DNA of 64,000 nucleotides from ZYF759 sp046297455 (lineage in GTDB: Bacteria > Pseudomonadota > Alphaproteobacteria > Rhizobiales > Rhizobiaceae): positions 1 to 64,000 of the forward strand of contig JBKBIT010000007.1 of the NCBI GenBank assembly GCA_046297455.1, in the 5' to 3' direction. The position numbers and the translations under genes were made by a program. Below are positions 33,065 through 40,854 of this stretch, in pieces. Position 1 is the first letter of the stretch; the number at the start of each line of letters is the position of its first letter. Below the pieces are notes generated by a model. The model was not told where the DNA came from and did no database searches. It saw only the letters and a list, made by a program, of their open reading frames with translations.

Positions 33065-33664
33065 TCACGCGATCGACACGCCGGCCTGCCGCATCCGCTC
33101 GGTCATCTCAGCCAGCGACCCGCCGAGATCGATGGCACGGCAGCCGTCCATCACGACAGTCGCCTGAAAACCCAGTTTCGCGGCATCGATGGCTGAGTAA
33201 GCCACGCAAAAATCGGTCGCCAACCCCACCAGTGTGAGATCGGAAATCCCCCTTTCCTTGAGATAGCCGCCAAGCCCCGTGGGTGTCGTGCGGTCGTTCT
33301 CGAAGAAGGCCGAGTAGGAATCGATCCCGCTCCGGAAGCCTTTGCGAACGACAAGCTCGGCCTTGGTCCATTCAAGCCCGGCATGAAACTCTGCCCCCCG
33401 CGTGCCCTGCACGCAATGGTCGGGCCACAATGTCTGTTCGCCGTAGGGCATGGAGACGCTCTCGAACGGGTTCTTGCCGTCGTGCTGCGAAGCAAAGCTC
33501 GAATGCCCCTCCGGATGCCAGTCCTGGGTCAGGACCACATGATCGAACTCGTCGATCATCGCATTGACCAGCGGTACGATCTCGTCGCCGCCCGCAACGG
33601 CAAGCGCGCCGCCGGGACAGAAGTCGTTCTGGAGATCGATGACGATCAACGCCTTGTGCGCCAT
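33065..33664 (-). CDS. pncA: Nicotinamidase/pyrazinamidase
   Basis: A 199-residue hydrolase converting nicotinamide to nicotinate plus ammonia in NAD salvage. The catalytic triad is Asp10 (VIDLQNDF), Lys108 (VVRKGF) and Cys153 (GLATDFCVAYSA). The metal-binding set includes Asp48 and His50 in TQDWHPEGHSSFA. The frame is open 13 codons further, but the ATG at 33664 gives the family N-terminus. Its 5' end faces the molybdenum hydroxylase operon; it is worth noting that its product, nicotinate, is a possible substrate type for that cluster. Confidence 0.94.
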   Translation of the reverse strand: MAHKALIVIDLQNDFCPGGALAVAGGDEIVPLVNAMIDEFDHVVLTQDWHPEGHSSFASQHDGKNPFESVSMPYGEQTLWPDHCVQGTRGAEFHAGLEWTKAELVVRKGFRSGIDSYSAFFENDRTTPTGLGGYLKERGISDLTLVGLATDFCVAYSAIDAAKLGFQATVVMDGCRAIDLGGSLAEMTERMRQAGVSIA

Positions 33665-33727
33665 GGCCGGAAAACCCTCGTTTGCTGGAATGCAGATCGG
33701 CACGCAGGCTGGTCCGAAAACTCCGCT

Positions 33728-33767
33728 TTGACAAGTCCCAAGCGGCTGTTATCATTTGCATACGAAT
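33728..33767 (+). promoter_or_regulatory. Promoter with overlapping MarR-type palindrome (site A)
   Basis: TTGACA (33728-33733), 16 bases, TATCAT (33750-33755) form a good sigma-70 promoter for the operon that follows. The near-palindrome ATTTGCATACGAAT (33754-33767, one mismatch) lies on the -10 and start site, where a repressor would act. It shares 13 bases (ATACGAATGAATT, 33759-33771) with an inverted copy at 44740-44752. The MarR gene in the same cluster is the likely binder. Confidence 0.6.
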
Positions 33768-33804
33768 GAATTAGAAGGCCCGAAGGCCTGCCGGGGAGCC
33801 ACCA

Positions 33805-34683
33805 TTGTCCCGTTATGCCCGCCCAGTATCGACGGATGAGGCGCTGGCGCTGCTGGCCGCAGGAAACTGGCGGATTCTGGCCGGGGGAACCGACTTCTAC
33901 CCCGCCCAGGGCAGCCGGCCGATCCGCCAAGACATTCTCGACATCAACGCCATCGATGCCTTGTCGTCTATCCACGAGGAAGCGGACGACCTCGTGCTCG
34001 GCGCAGGCGTCACCTGGACAGATTTGCTCGAAAAGGATCTGCCACCTGCCTTCGACGCGCTGAAGCTCGCAGCCAGGGAGGTCGGATCGATCCAGATCCA
34101 GAACCGTGGCACGATTGCCGGCAATCTTTGCAACGCCTCGCCGGCCGCCGATGGCGTGCCCCCGCTGATGGTACTCGACGCAAAGGTGGAACTCGCGTCG
34201 GCCTCCGGCAGTCGCCTCCTCCCGCTGTCGGAATTCATCTTGGGCAACCGCAAGACGGCAAGACGGCCGGAAGAACTGCTCGTCGCTCTGCGCGTTCCCA
34301 AGAACGCGACCGACGGCGCTTCCCATTTTCTCAAGCTTGGCGCGCGCCGCTATCTGGTGATCTCCATCGCCATGGTCGCCGCCCGGGTCGTCCTTGATGA
34401 AGATGGATGCATCGCCGAGGCTGCAATCGCTGTCGGCGCTTGCTCGCCGGTTGCGCAACGGCTGCGGCGGCTCGAAACGGCCCTGATCGGCCGGGCGCCC
34501 GGTTCCGAGGCGCTGGAAGCCGTTTGTGATTGGCCCTTTGACGAATTGTCGCCCATCGACGACGTGCGCGCGACCGCCGGCTACCGCTGCAAGGCGGCAG
34601 CGGAGATCACGCGGCGGGCATTGTCGGCGACTTTCGACCAGCTGGCCCGATCTGGGCACCTGAGCGGAAAGGCGGCGGCATGA
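33805..34683 (+). CDS. Molybdenum hydroxylase FAD-binding subunit (CoxM-like)
   Basis: A 292-residue FAD subunit of the xanthine dehydrogenase family. Residues 1 to about 175 hold the FAD fold with ILAGGTDFYP (pyrophosphate loop, about 24-33), GVTWTDLL, and RNRGTIAGNLCNASPAADGVPPL-like region (NRGTIAGN...SPAAD, about 98-112). The C-terminal CO_deh_flav domain follows. The start codon is TTG at 33805, with GGGGAG nine bases ahead. It overlaps the catalytic subunit gene by four bases. It would pass electrons from the Fe-S clusters to an acceptor. Confidence 0.9.
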   Translation: MSRYARPVSTDEALALLAAGNWRILAGGTDFYPAQGSRPIRQDILDINAIDALSSIHEEADDLVLGAGVTWTDLLEKDLPPAFDALKLAAREVGSIQIQNRGTIAGNLCNASPAADGVPPLMVLDAKVELASASGSRLLPLSEFILGNRKTARRPEELLVALRVPKNATDGASHFLKLGARRYLVISIAMVAARVVLDEDGCIAEAAIAVGACSPVAQRLRRLETALIGRAPGSEALEAVCDWPFDELSPIDDVRATAGYRCKAAAEITRRALSATFDQLARSGHLSGKAAA

Positions 34684-37424
34684 GCATCGCGCAAATCCCG
34701 GTATCCATCGAGGTCAATGGCCGCCGGTTGTCGACCCAGGCATCACCGGTGGCGCGACTGTCGACTTTGCTGCGCGACCATTTTGGCCTGACCGGCACCA
34801 AGCTCGGCTGCGACGCCGGCGATTGCGGCGCCTGCACCGTGCTCGTCGATGACGAGGCCGTGTGCGCCTGCCTCGTGCCGGCCGCCGAGGCCGACGGCAA
34901 ACAGGTCCGCACCGTAGAAGGGCTGTCAAACGGCACGCTCTCTGCCCTGCAGGCTTCTTTCCTGCGCCACGGCGCTGCCCAGTGCGGTATCTGCACACCA
35001 GGCTTCCTGGTCGCGGCCAGCGCGCTTCTGGAAGAAAATCCGGCACCGGACGAGCAGGCCGTCAAGGACGCGCTCGGCGGCGTGCTGTGCCGCTGCACGG
35101 GCTATCGTAAGATCATCGCGGCCGTCATGGACGCGGGCTCCGGCATTCCCCCGGGACCAGGCCAAAATTCCGGCATTGTGGGTGCCTCGCCTACCCGTCT
35201 TGACGGCATGCCCAAGGTTTTGGGCACCGACATCTTTGGCGCCGATGAGTGGCCGGAAAACACGCTCGGCGTCATGGTCATCCGCTCGCCGCACTGGCAA
35301 GCGCGTTTTTCATTCGGCGACCTCGCCCATTTCCTGGAGACGACGCCGGGGCTGGTTGCGGTCTATACCGCAGAGGACCTGCCGGGACAGAATTGCTTTG
35401 GTGTTATTCCTCCTTTTGCGGATCAGCCTGCGCTCGCTGTCGATGTCGCTCGCTTCCGGGGCGAGGCGGTCGCGATCGTGGTGGGCAATCCCGAGGCGAT
35501 TGCGGACCTGGATCCCGACACCTTCCCGATCTTCTGGGAAGAGCTGCCACATGCCCTCTCCATGGACGAGGCCATGGCCGAAGGCTTTGCGCCCATCCAC
35601 GCTGAAAGGCCCGGAAATGTGCTGACCTCCGGGACGGTGCGCAGGGGCGATGCGGAGGCCGCGCTTGCCGCTTCAGCGGCAACGGCCAGCGGAAGTTTCG
35701 AAACATCCTATGTCGAGCACGCCTATATCGAGCCGGAAGCCGGCTATGCCTTCATGGATGGCGATACGCTGGTCATCAAGGCCTGCACCCAAGCACCGAT
35801 CATGGACCGAGACGACACCGCCGCTATCCTGGGACTTCCGCCTGAGAAGGTGCGCGTGATCCCGACGGCGACCGGCGGCGGCTTTGGGTCCAAGCTCGAC
35901 CTCTCCGTCCAGCCGCTGATTGGGCTCGCCGCGCTCAAGACCGGACGACCCGCTCGGTTGGTCTACAGCCGCGCCGAATCCATGGCCTCGACCACCAAGC
36001 GCCATCCTGCCCGCATGACCGCCACCATCGGCGCCGATGACGAAGGACGCATCACCGGCATGGTCTTCGACGGCGACTTCAACACCGGCGCCTATGCAAG
36101 CTGGGGACCGACGGTCGCCACCCGGGTGCCTGTCCATGCGTCCGGCCCCTATTTTACGCCCAACTACCGCGCCACCGCGAGCGCGATCCACACCAACGGC
36201 CCGGTCTCCGGGGCCTTTCGGGGCTTCGGCGTGCCGCAGGCGGCCTATATGCAGGAAACACTCTATGACGAGCTCGCCGACCAGCTCGGCATCGACCGGC
36301 TCGAATTCAGGCTGAAGAACGCGCTGCGCAACGGCCAGCCGACCGTCTGCGGCCATGTCATGGAGGAAGGCATCGGCATCTCGGCCTGTCTCGAGGCGTT
36401 GAAGCCGCAATGGGAGCGTGCGCTGGCCGAAGCGAACGTGTATAATCAAAGCAACGGCATCACCCGCCGCGGCGTCGGCGTGGCCTCCTGCTGGTATGGC
36501 TGCGGCAATACCGGCATCCCCAATCCCTCGACCATGAAGCTCGGCATCACGCCCGACGGACGCCTCGTTCTGCACCAGGGCGCTGTCGACATCGGCCAGG
36601 GCTCCAACACCGTGATCCCGCAAATCTGTGCCGAGGCACTCGGCATGCCATTGGAAGCTTTCGAGTTCGTCTACGGTGATACGGCGCTGACACCGGATGC
36701 CGGCAAGACATCGGGTTCGCGCCAGACCTACATTTCCGGCAAGGCAGCCGAGAAATCCGGCCGCGCGCTGCGCGAGACGATCCTGCGTCACGCCAATGTT
36801 TCGGACGCTGCTGTCATGACGCTGGAAGACGGCGAACTGGTCGTGCGCGAGGGCGAGGCCACGCGCCGCATCGCTGTTTCCGGCCTGCCCGCCGACGAAA
36901 ACGGCTTCGTCTTCTCGGCAATCGAAAGCTACGACCCCCCAACGAAGCCGCTGGACGAAAACGGCCAGGGCCAGCCTTATGCCGTCTATGGCTGGGGCGC
37001 GCAGCTTGTGGAGCTTGAGGTCGATACAGGTCTCGGCACCGTCCGGCTTCACCGCATCACCGCCGCCCACGATGTCGGCCGCGCCATCAATCCCATGCTG
37101 GCCGAGGGCCAGATCGAGGGCGGCATCGCGCAAGGCATCGGCATGGCGCTGATGGAGGAATATGTCCCCGGCCGCACCGAGAATTTGCACGACTACCTGA
37201 TCCCGACCATCGGCGACGTGCCGGATATCCATTCCATCCTCGTCGAGATACCCGACCCGGAGGGGCCATACGGCGCCAAGGGATTGGGCGAGCATGTGCT
37301 GATCCCCACAGGCCCCGCGATCCTCAATGCCATCCGCCACGCCACGGGCGCTGCCATCACCCGCGTTCCCGCCACGCCCGACCGCGTACTGGCCGCCATC
37401 GAGGCCGCAAGGCAAAATACATGA
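34680..37424 (+). CDS. Molybdenum hydroxylase: fused 2Fe-2S and molybdopterin subunits
   Basis: A 914-residue oxidoreductase combining what are usually two subunits. Residues 1 to about 155 are the small subunit: a plant-type 2Fe-2S cluster (Cys44, Cys49, Cys52, Cys64) and a second one (Cys101, Cys104, Cys136, Cys138). Residues about 170-914 are the Mo-cofactor subunit, with GGGFGSK, GAFRGFGVPQ, QGSNTVIPQI and the C-terminal GAKGLGEH carrying the catalytic Glu. Such enzymes hydroxylate a C-N position of N-heterocycles or aldehydes. Its neighbours (6-hydroxynicotinate-reductase-like, hydantoinase) point to a ring nitrogen compound. Coupled to its FAD subunit and to the next gene by ATGA overlaps. 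Confidence 0.92.
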   Translation: MSIAQIPVSIEVNGRRLSTQASPVARLSTLLRDHFGLTGTKLGCDAGDCGACTVLVDDEAVCACLVPAAEADGKQVRTVEGLSNGTLSALQASFLRHGAAQCGICTPGFLVAASALLEENPAPDEQAVKDALGGVLCRCTGYRKIIAAVMDAGSGIPPGPGQNSGIVGASPTRLDGMPKVLGTDIFGADEWPENTLGVMVIRSPHWQARFSFGDLAHFLETTPGLVAVYTAEDLPGQNCFGVIPPFADQPALAVDVARFRGEAVAIVVGNPEAIADLDPDTFPIFWEELPHALSMDEAMAEGFAPIHAERPGNVLTSGTVRRGDAEAALAASAATASGSFETSYVEHAYIEPEAGYAFMDGDTLVIKACTQAPIMDRDDTAAILGLPPEKVRVIPTATGGGFGSKLDLSVQPLIGLAALKTGRPARLVYSRAESMASTTKRHPARMTATIGADDEGRITGMVFDGDFNTGAYASWGPTVATRVPVHASGPYFTPNYRATASAIHTNGPVSGAFRGFGVPQAAYMQETLYDELADQLGIDRLEFRLKNALRNGQPTVCGHVMEEGIGISACLEALKPQWERALAEANVYNQSNGITRRGVGVASCWYGCGNTGIPNPSTMKLGITPDGRLVLHQGAVDIGQGSNTVIPQICAEALGMPLEAFEFVYGDTALTPDAGKTSGSRQTYISGKAAEKSGRALRETILRHANVSDAAVMTLEDGELVVREGEATRRIAVSGLPADENGFVFSAIESYDPPTKPLDENGQGQPYAVYGWGAQLVELEVDTGLGTVRLHRITAAHDVGRAINPMLAEGQIEGGIAQGIGMALMEEYVPGRTENLHDYLIPTIGDVPDIHSILVEIPDPEGPYGAKGLGEHVLIPTGPAILNAIRHATGAAITRVPATPDRVLAAIEAARQNT

Positions 37425-38953
37425 GCGAGCTCTCCGAACGCTTCGAGCCCGCCGACGCGCCGGAAAAGACCTCTGGCGAGAAGCTCCGCTGCGATGCTTG
37501 CCCGGTCATGTGCTACATCGCCGAAGGTCGCACCGGCGCTTGCGATCGCTACGGCAATTTCGGCAACCGCATCGTCCGCTGCGACCCGGTCGCTATCCTG
37601 GAGCACCGGGTCGAAACCGGTGCGTCGGTGATGGAGTTTCACAAGGGCGAAGCCGCCTGGGACGGCAACCCGGTGGCCGACAGCCGCCGCTTTGTCACCG
37701 GCATCGGTGCCGGCACGACCTATCCAGACTTCAAGCCCGCCCCTTTCATCGTTTCCCAGGAAGTCGAGGGCGTCGATCTCGTCACCGTCGTGACCGAAGG
37801 CATCTTCTCCTATTGCGGGGTGAAGGTGAAGATCGACACCGACCGGCATCTGGGCGCCGAGACCGCCATGGTGACCGCCAAGGGCGAGCCGGTCGGTCAT
37901 GTGACGACGGCCGAATACGGCTCCCAGATGCTGTCGCTCGGCGGCGTGCGCCATCTGACCGGCGGCTCGAAATCGGAAGGCCGCGTCACCTGCGACACGT
38001 TGCTGGCGCTCTGCAACAAGCAGCCCGTGGAACTTCAGATCGAGGGCGGCTCGACCATTATTGTGCAGGCCGGCCACGCTCCCGTCATCGATGGCCGCCG
38101 CGAGGAGCGCATGCGCGTCGGCTGCGGCTCGGCCGCCATCGGCATGTTCGCCACCCAGTGGAAGGACCTCGTCGACGAGGTGGTCGTGGTCGACGACCAT
38201 ATCACCGGCGTCGTATCCGAGCACCAGGCCGGCAAGGTGATCGGGTGGGAGGATACCGGCATCAAGATCCTCGGGCGGCGCTCCACCCCTGGTCGTTACT
38301 TCAAGGTCTCCGAACCTGGCCTCGGCTGGGGCGGCACCGCGATTTCAAACCCGCTCGAAATCCTGGGACCGTGGAATCCGAAGAAGGGCGCCCGCCCGGG
38401 CATGTCGCTGCTGATGGTTTCCACCACCGGCGAGCAGTTCGCCTATTTCGAACTCGATGACGATCTGAACCCGGATGAAAAACCTTTTCCCGAGCGGCTG
38501 CGCAAATCGGTCGAACTGATAGAGGATAATTGCGAGCCGGCGCTTTGCACCGTGTTGTTCATGGCAGGCGCCGGCGGCTCGCTGCGCGCCGGCGTGACGG
38601 AAAACCCGGTCAACCTCACCCGATCGGTGCAGGGGCTGAAGACCTATGTCACCTGCGGCGGCGCGCCGGTCTATGTCTGGCCGGGCGGCGGCATCACGTT
38701 GATGGTCGACGTCATGCGCCTGCCCGACAATGCCTTCGGCTATGTGCCGACGCCGGCCCTCGTTGCGCCCATAGAGTTCACGCTCCGGCACGACGATTTC
38801 GTGGCGCTTGGCGGCTATGCCGACCACATCCGGACCGTCGACGAGGTTCTCGCCGAAGGCGGGGAGTATTTCAACGAAAGGCAGGTTGGCCCGGCCCCCG
38901 CCTCGAACGAGTGGCCGCCGCTGCAGCAGCTGATCCGGGAGCCCGCGCGATGA
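37421..38953 (+). CDS. 6-hydroxynicotinate reductase-like iron-sulfur flavoprotein
   Basis: A 510-residue protein of the family named after the ferredoxin-dependent 6-hydroxynicotinate reductase (Hnr) of Eubacterium barkeri, which reduces the pyridone ring to 1,4,5,6-tetrahydro-6-oxonicotinate. An N-terminal ferredoxin-like cysteine cluster is present: Cys24, Cys27, Cys31 (CDACPVMC) and Cys41 (GACDRYGN). The remaining domain has Gly-rich motifs (GIGAGTTYP, GCGSAAIGM) and a CGVKVKID segment. The chemistry is unusual for an aerobic rhizobial genome. ATGA overlaps on both sides bind it to the operon. The real substrate is not known. Confidence 0.85.
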   Translation: MSELSERFEPADAPEKTSGEKLRCDACPVMCYIAEGRTGACDRYGNFGNRIVRCDPVAILEHRVETGASVMEFHKGEAAWDGNPVADSRRFVTGIGAGTTYPDFKPAPFIVSQEVEGVDLVTVVTEGIFSYCGVKVKIDTDRHLGAETAMVTAKGEPVGHVTTAEYGSQMLSLGGVRHLTGGSKSEGRVTCDTLLALCNKQPVELQIEGGSTIIVQAGHAPVIDGRREERMRVGCGSAAIGMFATQWKDLVDEVVVVDDHITGVVSEHQAGKVIGWEDTGIKILGRRSTPGRYFKVSEPGLGWGGTAISNPLEILGPWNPKKGARPGMSLLMVSTTGEQFAYFELDDDLNPDEKPFPERLRKSVELIEDNCEPALCTVLFMAGAGGSLRAGVTENPVNLTRSVQGLKTYVTCGGAPVYVWPGGGITLMVDVMRLPDNAFGYVPTPALVAPIEFTLRHDDFVALGGYADHIRTVDEVLAEGGEYFNERQVGPAPASNEWPPLQQLIREPAR

Positions 38954-39834
38954 ACGGGCCGCAAGTCGCCTTGCAGCCCGACGGTCGCCGGCTCCATCTG
39001 CATCACGGCCCGATCGACCTGATCGTCGAAGCGTTCGGCGAAACGGCCGAAATTCGGGCCGCCTACGCCCAGGCACGCCAGCGCTTCGAGACGATCCTGA
39101 CCGAACTTGTCGAGGAATTGCCGGATCTGCGCGGTCCCTCGGCTCCCCTGCCACGCGATTTCCGTCTCCCCACGGCGCGCAGAATGGAAGCTGTAGCCGC
39201 TTTATTTGCCGGCGAAGCATTTGTGACACCCATGGCAGGCGTCGCTGGCGCTGTCGCGGACGAGGTCTTGTGCGCGATGACCGCGAACCGCCGGCTCGAG
39301 CGTGCTTATGTCAACAATGGCGGCGACATCGCAGTTCATCTCTCGCCCGGCGCCACGCTGAAGGCGGCAATAGCAGGCACCGGCCGGGGGCTTGGCGATC
39401 ATCTGGAAATCGCCGCCGCCGATCGGGTGCGCGGCATCGCTACCTCCGGCAGGCATGGACGCAGCCATTCGCTGGGTATCGCCGATGCGGTCACTGTGCT
39501 GGCTTCCAGCGCCGCACAGGCCGACATCGCCGCCACGCTGATCGCCAACGCGGTCGATCTGCCCCTCCATCCCGCCATCCATCGCAGGCCGGCACGCGAA
39601 CTGTCGCCCGACAGCGATCTGGGCGACCGGCTTGTGACAATTGCCGTCGATGCGCTGGAGCCGGCGGAGATCGATGCAGCGCTTGATGCCGGCGCCGCGA
39701 CTGCCCGGCATTTTGTTACCAGCGGGCGGATCGAAGCCGCGATACTCTATCTCGCAGGAAGGGAACGCGTCTGCGGCCGTGCCCGATCCGCGTCCCCCGA
39801 CCAATTTCGGCTTGAGGAGCCTGCCTATGCCTGA
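38950..39834 (+). CDS. UPF0280 family (ApbE-like fold) protein
   Basis: A 294-residue protein of UPF0280, whose fold I recall as related to ApbE, the flavin transferase. Visible are FVTPMAGVAGAVADEVL (about residues 90-107), RAYVNNGGDIAVHLSPG, and GIATSGRHGRSHSLGIADAVTVLA, the late Ser/His-Asp motif of the superfamily. No signal peptide or lipobox is present, so it acts in the cytosol. In this operon it might help mature or flavinylate the reductase, which is speculation. It overlaps genes on both sides (4 and 8 bases). Confidence 0.82.
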   Translation: MNGPQVALQPDGRRLHLHHGPIDLIVEAFGETAEIRAAYAQARQRFETILTELVEELPDLRGPSAPLPRDFRLPTARRMEAVAALFAGEAFVTPMAGVAGAVADEVLCAMTANRRLERAYVNNGGDIAVHLSPGATLKAAIAGTGRGLGDHLEIAAADRVRGIATSGRHGRSHSLGIADAVTVLASSAAQADIAATLIANAVDLPLHPAIHRRPARELSPDSDLGDRLVTIAVDALEPAEIDAALDAGAATARHFVTSGRIEAAILYLAGRERVCGRARSASPDQFRLEEPAYA

Positions 39835-40411
39835 CTTTCCGATCCGCAAGATTGCCGTCGTCACCGAGGAAATACGTCACGACAAAGGCGCTCAGCCACC
39901 GCGGCCCCGGTTCCGGGCAGCAGCCATGGCGGTGGTCAAGAATCCTTTTGCCGGCAGATTTCATGCCGATCTTATGCCTGCCATGGAAGATCTCAAGCCG
40001 CTCGGGCTCATGCTGTCCGACCGGTTGATTGCTGCGCTCGGGGGCGACATCTCCATCATTGACGGCTACGGCAAGGGCGGCATCGTCGGCACCGACGGGG
40101 AACTCGAGCACGCCGCTCTCTGGCACGCTCCGGGCGGCTACGGAATGCGCGAGCGGCTGGGCGACGCCAAGGCCATCGTTCCGTCGGCCAAGAAGATCGG
40201 CGCCATGGGCACGAGGCTTGACGTTCCGATCGGTCACATCAACGCGGCCTATGTGCGCAGCCATTTCGACGCGATGGAAATCGGGCTTTCCGACGCTCCC
40301 TATCCCGACGAGATCGTCTATTGCCTGGTGATGGCCAGCGGCCCGCGCATCCACGCCCGCGTCGGCGGCCTCGCAGCCGAGGACGTCAAGGGCGAGGATG
40401 GCCTGAGGTGA
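39827..40411 (+). CDS. Amino acid synthesis family protein (DUF1185)
   Basis: A 194-residue protein of the AA_synth (PF06684, DUF1185) family: MPDFPIRKIAVVTEEIRHDKG start, AAMAVVKNPFAGRF, and GKGGIVG..GELEHAALWHAPGGYGMRE in the middle. The family name rests on weak old evidence and the enzymatic role is unproven. It recurs with hydrolases and UPF0280-type genes in proteobacteria. GAGGAG precedes the ATG. Its stop overlaps the marR start (GTGA). Confidence 0.85.
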   Translation: MPDFPIRKIAVVTEEIRHDKGAQPPRPRFRAAAMAVVKNPFAGRFHADLMPAMEDLKPLGLMLSDRLIAALGGDISIIDGYGKGGIVGTDGELEHAALWHAPGGYGMRERLGDAKAIVPSAKKIGAMGTRLDVPIGHINAAYVRSHFDAMEIGLSDAPYPDEIVYCLVMASGPRIHARVGGLAAEDVKGEDGLR

Positions 40412-40854
40412 ACGCCGCGCCGCGCGGTGCCCCCCGCAGGATCGACGCCCGATATCGACTGGACGAGCAGGTCGGCTTTCTCCTGCGCAGGGCAACCCAG
40501 CGCCACATCACCATTTTTTCCCGCGCGATCTCCGATCTGACGCCGCCGCAATTCGCCGCGCTCGCCAAGCTCCACGAGGTTGGCGACACGTCGCAGAACC
40601 AGCTTGGCGTGTTGATCGCGATGGATGCTGCAACCGTAAAGGGCGTCATCGACCGCCTGAAGAAGCGTGGACTGGTGCAACTTGGCAAGGATGCCGGCGA
40701 CAAGCGCCGCCTCGTCGTTTCGCTGACGCCCGAAGGGCGGCAGGGGATCGGCGATCTGCTCCACATGGGCCATCAGGTCTCGGCCGACACGCTGGCGCCG
40801 CTCAACGCGCGTGAGGCTGCAACGCTGCTCAAGCTTCTGTCGAAGATAAGTTAA
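40408..40854 (+). CDS. MarR family transcriptional regulator of the heterocycle cluster
   Basis: A 148-residue winged-helix regulator. The core is LTPPQFAALAKLHEVGDTSQNQLGVLIAMDAATVKGVIDRLKKRGLV (helices 2-4, DNA reading head), then the wing DAGDKRRLVVSLTPEG. The start is GTG overlapping the previous stop (GTGA). It is the last gene of the molybdenum hydroxylase operon. Related palindromes lie at both outer edges of the cluster (33754 and 44746), suggesting autorepression lifted by a pathway compound. Confidence 0.9.
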   Translation: MNAAPRGAPRRIDARYRLDEQVGFLLRRATQRHITIFSRAISDLTPPQFAALAKLHEVGDTSQNQLGVLIAMDAATVKGVIDRLKKRGLVQLGKDAGDKRRLVVSLTPEGRQGIGDLLHMGHQVSADTLAPLNAREAATLLKLLSKIS

